Source: Paenibacillus oceani
Lineage (GTDB): Bacteria > Bacillota > Bacilli > Paenibacillales > NBRC-103111
Reading direction: 5' to 3'
NCBI RefSeq assembly: GCF_014705615.1
Contig: NZ_JACXJA010000067.1
Span: 1 to 37,088 of the forward strand
DNA length: 37,088 nt
Shown: one piece after another, positions 8,821 to 17,262 of the stretch
Position numbering within the stretch: the stretch's first letter is position 1
Layout: each line of letters opens with the position of its first letter
Translations under genes and position numbers: made by a program
Notes under the pieces: model-generated
What the model was told of the DNA's origin: nothing
The model's database searches: none
Seen by the model: only the letters and a program-made list of their open reading frames with translations

Positions 8821-9005
8821 GCCACTTCTATATATATATTTCCCACTAAGTATAGTTTACGCATATGCCGGCTGCCGCTTATTTTTCGATAACTATGCCA
8901 TGGCAAAAGCCCGAAGATGAAAAGGGAGCCGTATCTTCGAGCGGAATTTTGATTGGATTGTATCCGGTATCCGCTTCGATCCCGCTTCGATCTGCTTTCT
9001 GACAC
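8821..9005. other. Gene-free spacer between sialidase promoter and Rpn terminator
   Basis: No ORF with a ribosome binding site or known product was found here. There is a short TA run (tatatatata) near 8830 and nothing else recognisable. Confidence 0.5.
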
Positions 9006-9056
9006 AAAAAAACCTCTACCCCACTTCCAAAGTGGTTTTAGAGGCTTTTATTTTTT
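9006..9056 (-). terminator. Intrinsic terminator of the Rpn-type gene
   Basis: CCTCTA (9013-9018) pairs with TAGAGG (9039-9044), and inside it CCACTT pairs with AAGTGG around CCA. On the minus strand a run of seven T follows; on the plus strand another T-rich run follows, so it may work in both directions. It lies about 95 nt after the Rpn-type stop. Confidence 0.75.
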
Positions 9057-9138
9057 CGACTTCAGGATTGTGATCGTCTCACTTGTGGCACCATTGGAGA
9101 GAGCCACTTTTACAGAAGGATTCAAAGAAACGGACGAC

Positions 9139-10002
9139 TTATCCGCCGTTTTTCGCCATTTCCCGAATTTCATCAAGCGGCAAGCCGGTAAGCTCCGCTA
9201 TAAGCGCCGGTTCCAATCCTTTCGCCAGCATTTGCTTGGCGATTTCTTTTTTTCCTTCGGCTCTTCCTTCGGCTCTTCCCTGGGCCTTCCCCTCGGCTAT
9301 CAAGCTATTCCTTTCAATCAGGGAATGCTCCCGGGCTTCGTACAACCGCAAGGTTTCTTCATCACTGCTCAACCATTCCAGCCGTTCCTCCGCTTTTTTG
9401 ATCACTGGGTCCATCCGGATCAACTCCTCTAATTGCTCTTCGGGCAGCTTCTCATCCAAAAACAACAGCCATCGGTGCAGCGGGTTATTCAAGTTTTTCT
9501 TCATATTCGCAAACTTCGGATATTCAATAAAATGGAGCTCCATCGCATCTGTCAGCATAAATCGCTCTTCATGATCTTCATAAAAATGAAACGTGCTGTG
9601 AAATCGTTCGAAGCTAAATAGATGAAAATCGAGCAGATTGATCGCAACTGTTTTTTTCAAGTCTTCGTATTTGCCGCCCGCTTTGATCGAACTGATATAC
9701 AGCTTGCTGGCGTAAAATAACGTGCGCCGGGGCATATTTCGCTGATTGGCCAACTGAATCTCAATATCAAACTGAACTCCATCGAGCGTTTCGGCCCTCA
9801 CGTCCAGCCGCCCTGTCTTATCATCAATAAACAGTTTGTCCAACTGCTTGTTTTCAATTACCGTGATATCGGCAATGCTTTCAGTCCCTTGTAACTGTAA
9901 AATCGCATTAAGAAGGGAGATCAGACTCTCTTTCGTATCCTGTTCTCCAAATAATCTTTGAAAAATAAAGTCATTTTTCGGTTTCAGACGCCGAACAGCC
10001 AC
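9139..10002 (-). CDS. Rpn-family PD-(D/E)XK nuclease / putative transposase
   Basis: This is a member of the Rpn/PF12784 family (recombination-promoting nuclease, often called a putative transposase). The hallmark N-terminal segment LKPKNDFIFQRLFGE is present, then a nuclease core with an Asp in GRLDVRA and E-I-Q in FDIEIQLANQ, the family's ExQ variant. The C-terminal tail has the usual AEGRAEGKKE repeats followed by ELTGLPLDEIREM. The start chosen is GTG at 10002, because AGGAGG lies 8 nt upstream (10016-10011); the longer frame to 10065 adds 21 residues without a comparable site. The gene stands alone, with its own terminator. The cellular role of this family is poorly known. Confidence 0.85.
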   Translation of the reverse strand: MAVRRLKPKNDFIFQRLFGEQDTKESLISLLNAILQLQGTESIADITVIENKQLDKLFIDDKTGRLDVRAETLDGVQFDIEIQLANQRNMPRRTLFYASKLYISSIKAGGKYEDLKKTVAINLLDFHLFSFERFHSTFHFYEDHEERFMLTDAMELHFIEYPKFANMKKNLNNPLHRWLLFLDEKLPEEQLEELIRMDPVIKKAEERLEWLSSDEETLRLYEAREHSLIERNSLIAEGKAQGRAEGRAEGKKEIAKQMLAKGLEPALIAELTGLPLDEIREMAKNGG

Positions 10003-10070
10003 CCTTTTCCCCTCCTGCCGATTTACTATTAGTTCCATTATACCAACCTGTAAGCGGCCAGCCAATACGA

Positions 10071-10101
10071 AAGCCCCTATCCGAAGTTCGAATAAGGGCT
10101 T
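10071..10101. terminator. Hairpin at the end of the qox operon
   Basis: AAGCCCcTAT and ATAaGGGCTT form a stem with an inner CGAA/TTCG, 39 nt after the qoxD stop. There is no long T run on either side, so efficiency is uncertain. It sits between two convergent-looking ends and may simply insulate them. Confidence 0.5.
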
Positions 10102-10139
10102 CCTATTAGTCAGACAGATGAAGTCGCTCGTGAAACCTG

Positions 10140-10502
10140 TTACACGGCCACTTTATTGTAAGTCATGATCCAGATCGAACCAACCACAATGACAAGTACG
10201 ATAAGCAACCCGAGTATGAGCGCCATCAAGTTAAAGCGAGGCTTGTTCTCTTCCTTCAGGTGCATGAAGAACACGAGCTGAACGAGGAATTGAAGCACGG
10301 CCGTCACCAGAAGGACCAGCATCGTTCCCGTTCTCTCCATCAAATCGTTCATGACGACGACGATCGGGATAATCGTTAGTACGATCGAAAGCAGGAAACC
10401 GATAATGTAAGATTTAAGGGAGCCGTGGCTTTCCTCATGGTGGCCTTCATGACCGTGGCCGCCATGCCCGTTCTGACTGTGAGCCGAATGCTGCTGCGCC
10501 AT
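10140..10502 (-). CDS. qoxD: Quinol oxidase subunit IV
   Basis: This 120-residue small membrane subunit of the cytochrome aa3/bo3-type quinol oxidase has three transmembrane helices (about residues 30-50, 60-80 and 92-115) and the family segment LVQLVFFMHLKEE. It probably assists assembly of the binuclear centre. The first 28 residues hold about nine histidines in HGG/HGH/HHE patterns, which the ordinary Bacillus QoxD does not need for activity and which may bind metal. It starts 1 nt after the qoxC stop and is the last gene of the operon. Confidence 0.92.
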   Translation of the reverse strand: MAQQHSAHSQNGHGGHGHEGHHEESHGSLKSYIIGFLLSIVLTIIPIVVVMNDLMERTGTMLVLLVTAVLQFLVQLVFFMHLKEENKPRFNLMALILGLLIVLVIVVGSIWIMTYNKVAV

Positions 10503-10503
10503 C

Positions 10504-11133
10504 TTACATCACCCCCATCAAGTAAACGATCGTAAAGACGAAAATCCAGATGGCGTCCAGAAAGTGCCAATACAGGCTGATGACGTTCACTTTGCGCCGC
10601 GTTACCGGAGTAATGCCCCGTTTCGCGAGCTGCAGCATAATCGCGATCATCCAGACGAAGCCGATCGAGACGTGCAAGCCGTGTGTGCCGACCAGCGTAT
10701 AGAAGGCGGACAGAAACGCGCTCGTTCCGATGGTCGCTCCTTCATGAACCAAATGAATGAACTCGTTGATCTCGAGCACAAGAAACGACAGTCCGAGCAG
10801 GGCGGTGACGGCCAGCCAGCCGATCAGCCCTTTTTTGTTGCCACGGTTCATCGACAATACCGCGAGTCCGCTCGTAAAGCTGCTCGTCAGCAAGATGAAC
10901 GTGGATGCGATAATGCCCGGCATTTGGAACAGCTCCGCCCCCGTAGGGCCTCCGTTCGTATTGCCCTGCAAGACGACGTAAGTAGCGAACAGCGTGCCGA
11001 ACAGGATACAGTCCGTGATCAGAAACAGCCAAAACCCGAACGTGCGGACCGATTCCAGATCGTGATGGCCGTCGTGATGATCGTGATGTCCGCTGGCCCC
11101 ATGCTGCTGCGAATGTCCGATTGCGTTGCCCAT
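10504..11133 (-). CDS. qoxC: Quinol oxidase subunit III
   Basis: This 209-residue subunit III is a five-helix membrane protein that stabilises the heme-copper core. The family segments LFGTLFATYVVLQ and YTLVGTHGLHVSIGFVWM are present, the latter containing the conserved THGLHV signature. The N-terminal 28 residues are His/Asp-rich (HHDHHDGHHD), like the tail of qoxD. The start codon overlaps the qoxB stop by one base in a TGATG junction, and the stop is 1 nt before qoxD, so expression is tightly coupled. Confidence 0.93.
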   Translation of the reverse strand: MGNAIGHSQQHGASGHHDHHDGHHDLESVRTFGFWLFLITDCILFGTLFATYVVLQGNTNGGPTGAELFQMPGIIASTFILLTSSFTSGLAVLSMNRGNKKGLIGWLAVTALLGLSFLVLEINEFIHLVHEGATIGTSAFLSAFYTLVGTHGLHVSIGFVWMIAIMLQLAKRGITPVTRRKVNVISLYWHFLDAIWIFVFTIVYLMGVM

Positions 11134-13103
11134 CAGACCGTCCCCCTTATCTCGGCTTCCGTTGCTTTCACTTCTTCCGCCGGAATGTAATATTCGTTAT
11201 CGTACGTAAACGAGTGCCACAACATACAAGCAAATACTCCGATCATACCCGGTATAGCGAGCCACAGCCAGTTAAATACGAACCCGAAGCCCGCCAGAAA
11301 CCAGCAGAACGACTTGATAAACGCCACGCCCGAATTGCCAGGCATATGAATCGGCTCGATTGGAGGCTTCGGCGGAAGCGGTTTTCCTTGCTCCTTGGCA
11401 AGCTTCTCCTCCCACCATGCATCCCGCGAATGAACGACGGGAACGGTAGCGAAGTTGTAAGCAGGCGCCGGGGAAGGAATCGACCATTCCAGCGTACGTC
11501 CGCCCCATGGGTCTCCGGTCGTGTCCCGCTTCATGACCTTCATGCCGTGAACAATCTGCCACACCTGGACGATAAAGGCTGCACCCATCAAGAATGCGCC
11601 GATCGTCGAGACCAGGTTCAAATCCCACCAGCCTTTGTCCCAACTGTACGTATTCAAACGGCGCGTCATCCCCATCAGACCGAGGAAGTACTGCGGCATG
11701 AAGCAGAGATAAAAACCGATATTCCAAAGCCAAAAGGCCCATTTTCCTAATTTTTCGTCCAGCATGAAGCCGGTCACTTTCGGCCACCAGTAATACAGAC
11801 CTGCGAAATATCCGAACGTTACGCCTCCGATCAGCACCTGATGGAAGTGTGCGATCAGGAAGTAGCTGTTGTGGAACTGGAAGTCGGCCGGAGCGACGGA
11901 CAGCAGTACGCCGGTCATACCGCCGATAACGAAGCAGGGAATGAAGCCCATCGTCCACAGCATCGGCGTTTTAAACGAGATACGCCCGCGGAACATCGTA
12001 AAGAGCCAGTTGAACACTTTGACCCCGGTCGGTATGGCGATAACCATTGTCGATATGGCGAAAAACGCATTGACATCCGCTCCCGAGCCCATCGTAAAGA
12101 AATGATGCGCCCAAGTGAAAAAGGATACGACGCTGATGCTCATCAGAGCGAACACCATCGACTTGTAGCCGAACAGCCGTTTCTTCGAGAACGTAGCCAC
12201 AATTTCCGAGAAAATCCCGAATGCCGGCAGAACGACGATATAAACCTCGGGGTGCCCCCACATCCAGATCAGGTTGATATACATCATCGGGTTGCCGCCG
12301 CCGTCCAGCGTGAAGAAGTGAGCGCCGAGGTAACGGTCCAGGAACAGCAGCGCCAGCGTCACGGTCAAGATCGGGAACGCAAGGATGATCGTCAAGCTGC
12401 TGGACAGCACCGACCAGGAGAACATCGGCATCTGCATCAGCTTCATACCAGGCGCGCGCATTTTCAGAATCGTCGCGATAAAGTTGATCCCGGTCATCAA
12501 GCTACCGATCCCGGATATTTGAATGCCCCATATATAGAAGTCCTGACCGACGCCCGGACTATGGGAAATTTGCGACAGCGGCGGATAAGCGAGCCAGCCC
12601 GTATCCGGCGAACCGCCGATCACGAACGATACGTTGAACAGCATCGCGCCCCAGAAAAAGAGCCAGAAGCTGAGCGAGTTCAAAAACGGAAACGCAACGT
12701 CGCGCGCACCGATCTGCAGCGGAACAACAAGGTTAAACAAACCGAACATGAGCGGCATCGCCATGAACAAAATCATAATAACGCCATGTGTTGTAAAGAT
12801 CGCGTTATAATGCTCCGGACTCAAAAACTCCATTTCCGGCATGACAAGCTGAGTACGCATCAGAAGGGCGTCGACGCCGCCCCGGAACATCATTAGCAGC
12901 GCAGCGATGACGTACATAATCCCGATCCGCTTATGATCCACCGTCGTCAGCCATTCGCGCCACAGCCATGTCCATTTTTTGAAATACGTCAGTACAAATA
13001 TAACCGCAGCGAGCGTCAGCACGATCGCTACATCCGCTCCATAAATGAGTGGATCGCCTGTCACGAAAAATTCGGAAGCGAACTGTTTAATTGAATCCCA
13101 CAT
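11133..13103 (-). CDS. qoxB: Quinol oxidase subunit I (heme-copper core)
   Basis: This 656-residue catalytic subunit reduces O2 to water using quinol electrons and pumps protons across the membrane. The motif WGHPEVY carries the CuB His and the crosslinked Tyr. The CuB His-His pair is in TWAHHFFTMGS, and HFHQVLIGG holds the heme ligands. The segment FRGGVDALLMR keeps the Arg/Asp pair that in E. coli CyoB (R71, D75) forms the ubiquinol site, and HYNAIFTTHG keeps the matching His; the position of E. coli Gln101 is Ala here. It starts directly after the qoxA stop. Together with the absence of CuA ligands in qoxA, this makes it a quinol rather than a cytochrome c oxidase. Confidence 0.95.
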   Translation of the reverse strand: MWDSIKQFASEFFVTGDPLIYGADVAIVLTLAAVIFVLTYFKKWTWLWREWLTTVDHKRIGIMYVIAALLMMFRGGVDALLMRTQLVMPEMEFLSPEHYNAIFTTHGVIMILFMAMPLMFGLFNLVVPLQIGARDVAFPFLNSLSFWLFFWGAMLFNVSFVIGGSPDTGWLAYPPLSQISHSPGVGQDFYIWGIQISGIGSLMTGINFIATILKMRAPGMKLMQMPMFSWSVLSSSLTIILAFPILTVTLALLFLDRYLGAHFFTLDGGGNPMMYINLIWMWGHPEVYIVVLPAFGIFSEIVATFSKKRLFGYKSMVFALMSISVVSFFTWAHHFFTMGSGADVNAFFAISTMVIAIPTGVKVFNWLFTMFRGRISFKTPMLWTMGFIPCFVIGGMTGVLLSVAPADFQFHNSYFLIAHFHQVLIGGVTFGYFAGLYYWWPKVTGFMLDEKLGKWAFWLWNIGFYLCFMPQYFLGLMGMTRRLNTYSWDKGWWDLNLVSTIGAFLMGAAFIVQVWQIVHGMKVMKRDTTGDPWGGRTLEWSIPSPAPAYNFATVPVVHSRDAWWEEKLAKEQGKPLPPKPPIEPIHMPGNSGVAFIKSFCWFLAGFGFVFNWLWLAIPGMIGVFACMLWHSFTYDNEYYIPAEEVKATEAEIRGTV

Positions 13104-14033
13104 TTAGCGGCTGCTCCCTTCTTTGGAGTTCCCGCTGCCGGCCGGCTCGTTGCCGTGGTTATGGGAAGTCCCGTATTTCGTAACGGTTTGATCGAATATC
13201 CCTTTCGGGAATGAGGAGAAGCTGACTACGTCCGACACACCCGGCGTCGCGAGTTTTTTGTAGCCTTCTTCGGTTAGTGCGGGATCTTTGCTCTTAATGC
13301 CTGCGACCCATTGATCGAACTCGGCCTTCGAGGTGGCTTCCGCCGTAAATTGCATTTTGGCGAAGTCCTTGCCGCTGAAGTTGGCGCCCGAGCCCATATA
13401 TTTACCCGGCTCGTCGGCTTGCAGATGAAGTGTCATCGCCATCCCCGACATCGTATAAATTTGACCGCCGAGCTGCGGAATCCAGAACGAGTTCATCGGC
13501 GCATCGGAAGTCAGCAAAAACTTGACAGGGACGTCTTCCGGGAACCGGATGTAGTTTACGGTAGCGATTCCTTCCTCCGGATAGTAGAACAGCCACTTCC
13601 AGTCGAGCGACGTGACCTGGATCGTCATCGCTTCCTTCTCCCCTTGCGACGCAAGCGGTTTGGAAGGCTCCAACGCATACGTATATCTCACCGTAATGAC
13701 ACCCAGAATCGCGATAATCAGAATTGGGATGCCCCACCATGTCATCTCAAGCTTGTTGTTATGCTCCCACTCCGGTGCATACTTGGCCTTGCTGTTTTTT
13801 CTTTCCCGGTATCTCCATGCGATTACAAACGTCATAATTAGAACCGGCACGATGATTACAAGACAAAGCAGGGTAGAAATGTAAATCAAATCGCGCTGCT
13901 GCTCGCCGACCGGCCCTTTCGGATCAAGCACGATCAGCCTTTCGCCGCAGCCGGACGCCATCACGGTCAGCAGCACAAGCGTCAGCGCTCCGATCAAGCG
14001 TTTGAACACCCGGTTATGCCTCATCTTTCCCAT
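13104..14033 (-). CDS. qoxA: Quinol oxidase subunit II (lipoprotein)
   Basis: This 309-residue subunit II has a lipoprotein signal ending at MASGC (Cys29), two transmembrane helices and an extracytoplasmic cupredoxin domain. The segment MNSFWIPQLGGQIYTMSGM is typical. Where a cytochrome c oxidase has the Cys-x-E-x-Cys CuA ligands, this protein reads GANFSGKDFAKMQF with no cysteine, as in the CyoA/QoxA quinol oxidases. The C terminus carries a short SHNHGNEPAG tail. It is the first gene of qoxABCD; the upstream region (14034-14300) holds the Rex-like site. Confidence 0.94.
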   Translation of the reverse strand: MGKMRHNRVFKRLIGALTLVLLTVMASGCGERLIVLDPKGPVGEQQRDLIYISTLLCLVIIVPVLIMTFVIAWRYRERKNSKAKYAPEWEHNNKLEMTWWGIPILIIAILGVITVRYTYALEPSKPLASQGEKEAMTIQVTSLDWKWLFYYPEEGIATVNYIRFPEDVPVKFLLTSDAPMNSFWIPQLGGQIYTMSGMAMTLHLQADEPGKYMGSGANFSGKDFAKMQFTAEATSKAEFDQWVAGIKSKDPALTEEGYKKLATPGVSDVVSFSSFPKGIFDQTVTKYGTSHNHGNEPAGSGNSKEGSSR

Positions 14034-14162
14034 CTCCTTACGACTCGCCTTTAATACTTCCTGTGACTAACATAACAGAAACGACAGTCCCCGTAAGCCC
14101 TGTTAACAAAGGCGTCAAACAAACGTTGAAATTCCGTAATAGATCGTTCAACGTTTCGACAT

Positions 14163-14192
14163 TTTCACAAAACGCTGTGAGAGAAGTCACAA
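14163..14192. promoter_or_regulatory. Rex-like operator region upstream of qoxABCD
   Basis: CTGTGA-GAGAAG-TCACAA (14175-14192) has two 6-nt half-sites with 6-nt spacing. Read on the minus strand it is TTGTGA-N6-TCACAG, one base from the Gram-positive Rex consensus TTGTGA-N6-TCACAA. A further TCACA (14165) pairs with the same TGTGA, so half-sites overlap. It lies about 140-160 nt before qoxA, a plausible place for NADH/NAD-dependent control. This is a consensus match; no rex gene is in the window. Confidence 0.45.
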
Positions 14193-14488
14193 AAAAAGAA
14201 GAAACTCCGAAACAAAACTTCTTTATTAAATTCCATATTTTATAACTATTCCTTATATTTTCATTTGAAAAAACGGTGGTTAAATACCACCTCGGACCGA
14301 ATCTTTACCCTCCATTACCCTCAATGGCAGGTAGCGAAGCAGTAACGGAATAGCGAAGCTTGACTTTTCGGTTGAACGGTGCAAACGGGATCGAGACACT
14401 GCCGGGTTCTTTCGTGCAACGGGGATTTTTCGTCAATTTCGCGGAAACGAGCGGGGCGGCGGTATCGCTGTCTTGGTGGGTGCACACA

Positions 14489-14531
14489 GTAATAACCGTC
14501 AGGACGTCATAGATCCACCGACGGTTATTAC
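14489..14531. repeat. Perfect 12-bp inverted repeat
   Basis: GTAATAACCGTC (14489-14500) is exactly reversed and complemented at 14520-14531, around a 19-nt spacer. It can form a hairpin on either strand or serve as a two-site operator. No T run follows, so it is not a typical terminator. Confidence 0.6.
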
Positions 14532-14651
14532 GAGTTTTCCAAACATGTGCGGTTGCGTGCTTAGCTGGGCTGACTGTCCTTTCAAGTACCGGAAAAGGCG
14601 GTGTAACGAGAGCCTTCCTTATGCCGGGCACTTCATTCCAGTTACTTTTCG

Positions 14652-14677
14652 AATAAGTGCGGTTTGCCGCTCTTATT
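14652..14677. repeat. Inverted-arm dispersed repeat, copy B
   Basis: AATAAGTGCGG, loop TTTG and CCGCTCTTATT form an 11-bp stem with one T-T mismatch. Another GCTCTTATTTTCC word follows at about 14750. The arm sequence matches copies A (2401) and C (36808). Confidence 0.5.
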
Positions 14678-14859
14678 TTAGCATTTCAAGCGAAAAAAGG
14701 ATGATTGGCGGAAGATAACAGTTTCAAACCGCTCTTATTTTCCGATCAAGCCCTGTTAGGGGCAAAATAGGGGGTATAGATCGCTCTTCAGGCAGCTCTG
14801 ATCTCCCGTTGACTTTCCTGGGACAAGAGGACGTCCTCTGACTTCCGCTTTATGCAGAC

Positions 14860-16542
14860 TTACCACGTTTTCCTTCTATAAAAATAAATGAAGAGAGCCG
14901 ACAGCAGAAGCAAGGCGACCGCACTGCCGGCTAGAATCGCTTCCTTTTGCGCCGCTGCGGGGTCTGTCCCGTTCATCCAGCCTTCCGTGCCGGGCATGCC
15001 GGGTGCTCCGCCGCCGGGTCTTTGCCCGCCTTCTCCCATCGGACCTCCCATACCTCCGCCCGGACCGAACGGGCCGCCTTGCTGCCCTTGGCCTTGCTGT
15101 CCCTGCCCCCGTTGACCTTGCTGCCCTTGGCCGTTAGCATTAGCTCCGGGATTCGCTCCAAAGTTGCCTAGCTGTCCGCCGCCGTTTGGCATACCGCCTC
15201 CCATGCCGCCCTGACCGTTCGGATTGCCGCGTCCGCCCCCCATCCCACCTTCGGAGCCTTCTCCATTATTGGAGGTGGGAATCGTTCCGGCAAGCTGCTG
15301 CAACACGTTGGCGACGCGAGCTTTCGTAAAGGACAACAGGCCCGGAATGTTTTGTACGTCCTGGTTCAAGGAAGACCGGTACTCCTCATACGTATAAAAT
15401 TTGCTCGGGTCCCTTTCGACATAAGGCGAGATCAGCTCCGCCAGCGATTGAACCCGCGCTTCGAACCGGCTGTCCGACAAATAACCGTCGACGATTTGCT
15501 TTACATAACCCCGATACGTTTGTTTGTACGTCTCGTTCTGGAGCAGCTTCGCAATCATCGGCCGTTCCGCGACCCGGCCCATCGTCGGCTCGTCGATCAG
15601 CACGCCGGCATTTTGCTGGGTGTTACCCATTCCGCCCATCGTTAGCCCTGCAAACGACATATTGAAATCCCAGGGCAGCATCGTGAATACGCCGTTCTGC
15701 TCATACAAGTAATAATTGTGCTTCAGGTTCCCCTGGTAGCTGTCCATATTGACGAGTATGGTGCTGACGGCCAAGTATCTCAAGAAGCTGTCCACATCGA
15801 TCACTTTCTCATAATCGGTGCCGTTGTTCAGCTCATCCAGCATATCCAAAATCACATCGCCGTTCGACGTCTCGGACTTCAGGTTCAGCCCGCTGTACAG
15901 GCTGATATCGTCCCCTTTCCATACCAGGTCGCTGCCTTCTCCGTCCGGCTTGTACAAAGCTCCGTACGCATCGCCGAAATGACGGGTCAAGTATGGTTCG
16001 TTAATCTGCTCGACCGCCAAATAAAATCCGCGAAGCTCGCCGTTGACGTATACGTTGACGTAGGAGCGGCCGGGCGTCGGCACTCCCATCTCCTCCAGCA
16101 GTTCATAAGTCAAATATTCCCTCATAAAGGTAGGGTCGGCGTAATTGTTGTTCAGGTTGATTTTGGTTAATCCATGCAGCGTCTGTCCGTCGATATATTT
16201 GTCAAACTGGATTTTCCAGCTGTACCGGTCCGAATCCGTATTGGCCACGCTTCGCAGCGTGAGGTTGCCTTTCGTGCGAATGCCGACATTGCGGATCGTC
16301 GTGCCGTTATATTCAATATCAGCCGGCTTGTATTCTTCCTGAAGCGGGTTATCCAGCATATCCTGAAAGTCCGCTTCGTCGATTGTTATTTTTACATCGA
16401 TGACTTTATTTGGGGGAAATACGTTTTCGTTCGCCCCCCGGGTGTGCACTTGAACATCCGCTGCCAGCGGAGCCGTCGTGCCCCAGCTTAAGCAGACGAG
16501 GCACAAGCCTAGCAGCAATACCCCTGCGACCTTTGCCTTCAT
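14860..16542 (-). CDS. CotH-kinase family secreted/membrane protein
   Basis: This 560-residue protein has a signal peptide (about residues 1-28). The CotH kinase domain (about 45-400) shows family landmarks VGIRTKGN, FMREYLTYELLEEMGVPTP, GALYKPDGEG, and LPWDFNMSFAG, where the Asp of DFN corresponds to the metal-binding position. Residues 410-525 are a low-complexity Gly/Gln/Pro/Met tract, followed by a transmembrane helix (about 532-552) and a basic tail, so the kinase domain should lie outside the membrane. CotH of Bacillus phosphorylates spore-coat proteins; that activity is inferred here only by family. It lies 19 nt after the DUF4956 gene, and the VTC/DUF4956/CotH order suggests a shared extracytoplasmic polymer or phosphorylation function. 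Confidence 0.88.
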   Translation of the reverse strand: MKAKVAGVLLLGLCLVCLSWGTTAPLAADVQVHTRGANENVFPPNKVIDVKITIDEADFQDMLDNPLQEEYKPADIEYNGTTIRNVGIRTKGNLTLRSVANTDSDRYSWKIQFDKYIDGQTLHGLTKINLNNNYADPTFMREYLTYELLEEMGVPTPGRSYVNVYVNGELRGFYLAVEQINEPYLTRHFGDAYGALYKPDGEGSDLVWKGDDISLYSGLNLKSETSNGDVILDMLDELNNGTDYEKVIDVDSFLRYLAVSTILVNMDSYQGNLKHNYYLYEQNGVFTMLPWDFNMSFAGLTMGGMGNTQQNAGVLIDEPTMGRVAERPMIAKLLQNETYKQTYRGYVKQIVDGYLSDSRFEARVQSLAELISPYVERDPSKFYTYEEYRSSLNQDVQNIPGLLSFTKARVANVLQQLAGTIPTSNNGEGSEGGMGGGRGNPNGQGGMGGGMPNGGGQLGNFGANPGANANGQGQQGQRGQGQQGQGQQGGPFGPGGGMGGPMGEGGQRPGGGAPGMPGTEGWMNGTDPAAAQKEAILAGSAVALLLLSALFIYFYRRKTW

Positions 16543-16561
16543 GTCGAATCACCGCCAGTTT

Positions 16562-17260
16562 TTAAGATACGTAATCGCCGCTGTAGCTGATCAGGACTGC
16601 GTTTTTGACTCCGCCTACAGCGGTAAGCTCGTTGACGAAGCCGGGCTCGTTGCCCCGCAGCCGCACTTCGACGGTCATCTCGATGTTGTCCGGCGTTACC
16701 GTTTTTTGCTTGACGTTGTACCGTTTCACCAGGCCGTTCAATTTCTGGTACAGATTCTGCTCGCTCGAACCGTCGTCGCAGTTAATCACTAACAAGTAAG
16801 GCGTATCGAACGTAGATTTTTTGATAAAAATAAACAAAACCAAACCGATGACGACAGAACCGAGAATCGCTAGTGTATAAAATCCGGCACCGGTGACGAT
16901 ACCCGCAGCGGCGGACCAGAACAGAAAGATCAGATCGGTCGGATCTTTGATCGGGGTCCGGAACCGGACGATGCTGAGAGCGCCGACCATTCCGAGCGAC
17001 AGAATCAGGTTGGAGTTGATCGCCATAATGACAAGCGACGTGATCAGGCACATGCCGATCAATGCGACATTAAAGCTTTTGGAGTACAGGACGCCGCTAA
17101 AGATCCGTTTGTACAAAACGTAAATGAACCAGCCCAGCATAAATGAGACGGCAAGGGTCAAGGCGATTTTCCAGATATCGATCCCGGCGCTGAAGTTTTC
17201 GAGCACCGACTTTTTTAGCAGGTCCGCGAAATTAACCGTTTCATTCGTGTTTGTATTCAT
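16562..17260 (-). CDS. DUF4956 membrane protein
   Basis: This 232-residue protein has about three to four transmembrane helices (near residues 30-50, 65-80, 85-100 and 115-148) and the conserved DUF4956 signature SIVRFRTPIKDPTDLIFLFW near residues 95-115. The C-terminal 75 residues are soluble and ferredoxin-like in pattern. Its function is unknown. It starts 2 nt after the VTC-domain gene, with its GGGAGG site inside that gene's end, so the two are translationally linked. DUF4956 proteins are often found beside VTC-domain and CotH proteins. Confidence 0.88.
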   Translation of the reverse strand: MNTNTNETVNFADLLKKSVLENFSAGIDIWKIALTLAVSFMLGWFIYVLYKRIFSGVLYSKSFNVALIGMCLITSLVIMAINSNLILSLGMVGALSIVRFRTPIKDPTDLIFLFWSAAAGIVTGAGFYTLAILGSVVIGLVLFIFIKKSTFDTPYLLVINCDDGSSEQNLYQKLNGLVKRYNVKQKTVTPDNIEMTVEVRLRGNEPGFVNELTAVGGVKNAVLISYSGDYVS

Positions 17261-17262
17261 AC

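Larger units (their letters stand above)
14193..14859. other. Gene-free stretch between qox and the CotH unit
   Basis: About 670 nt without a credible gene; the short ORFs here lack ribosome binding sites and known motifs. It holds a 12-bp inverted repeat (14489-14500 with 14520-14531), the hairpin repeat copy B (14652-14677) followed by more GCTCTTATTTT words up to about 14790, and a perfect 14-bp palindrome AGAGGACGTCCTCT at 14826-14839. Confidence 0.5.

Noticed and set aside
14305-14631. 108-codon minus-strand ORF between qoxA and the CotH gene
   Set aside because: No ribosome binding site, no recognisable motif, and it spans the inverted repeat at 14489-14531.
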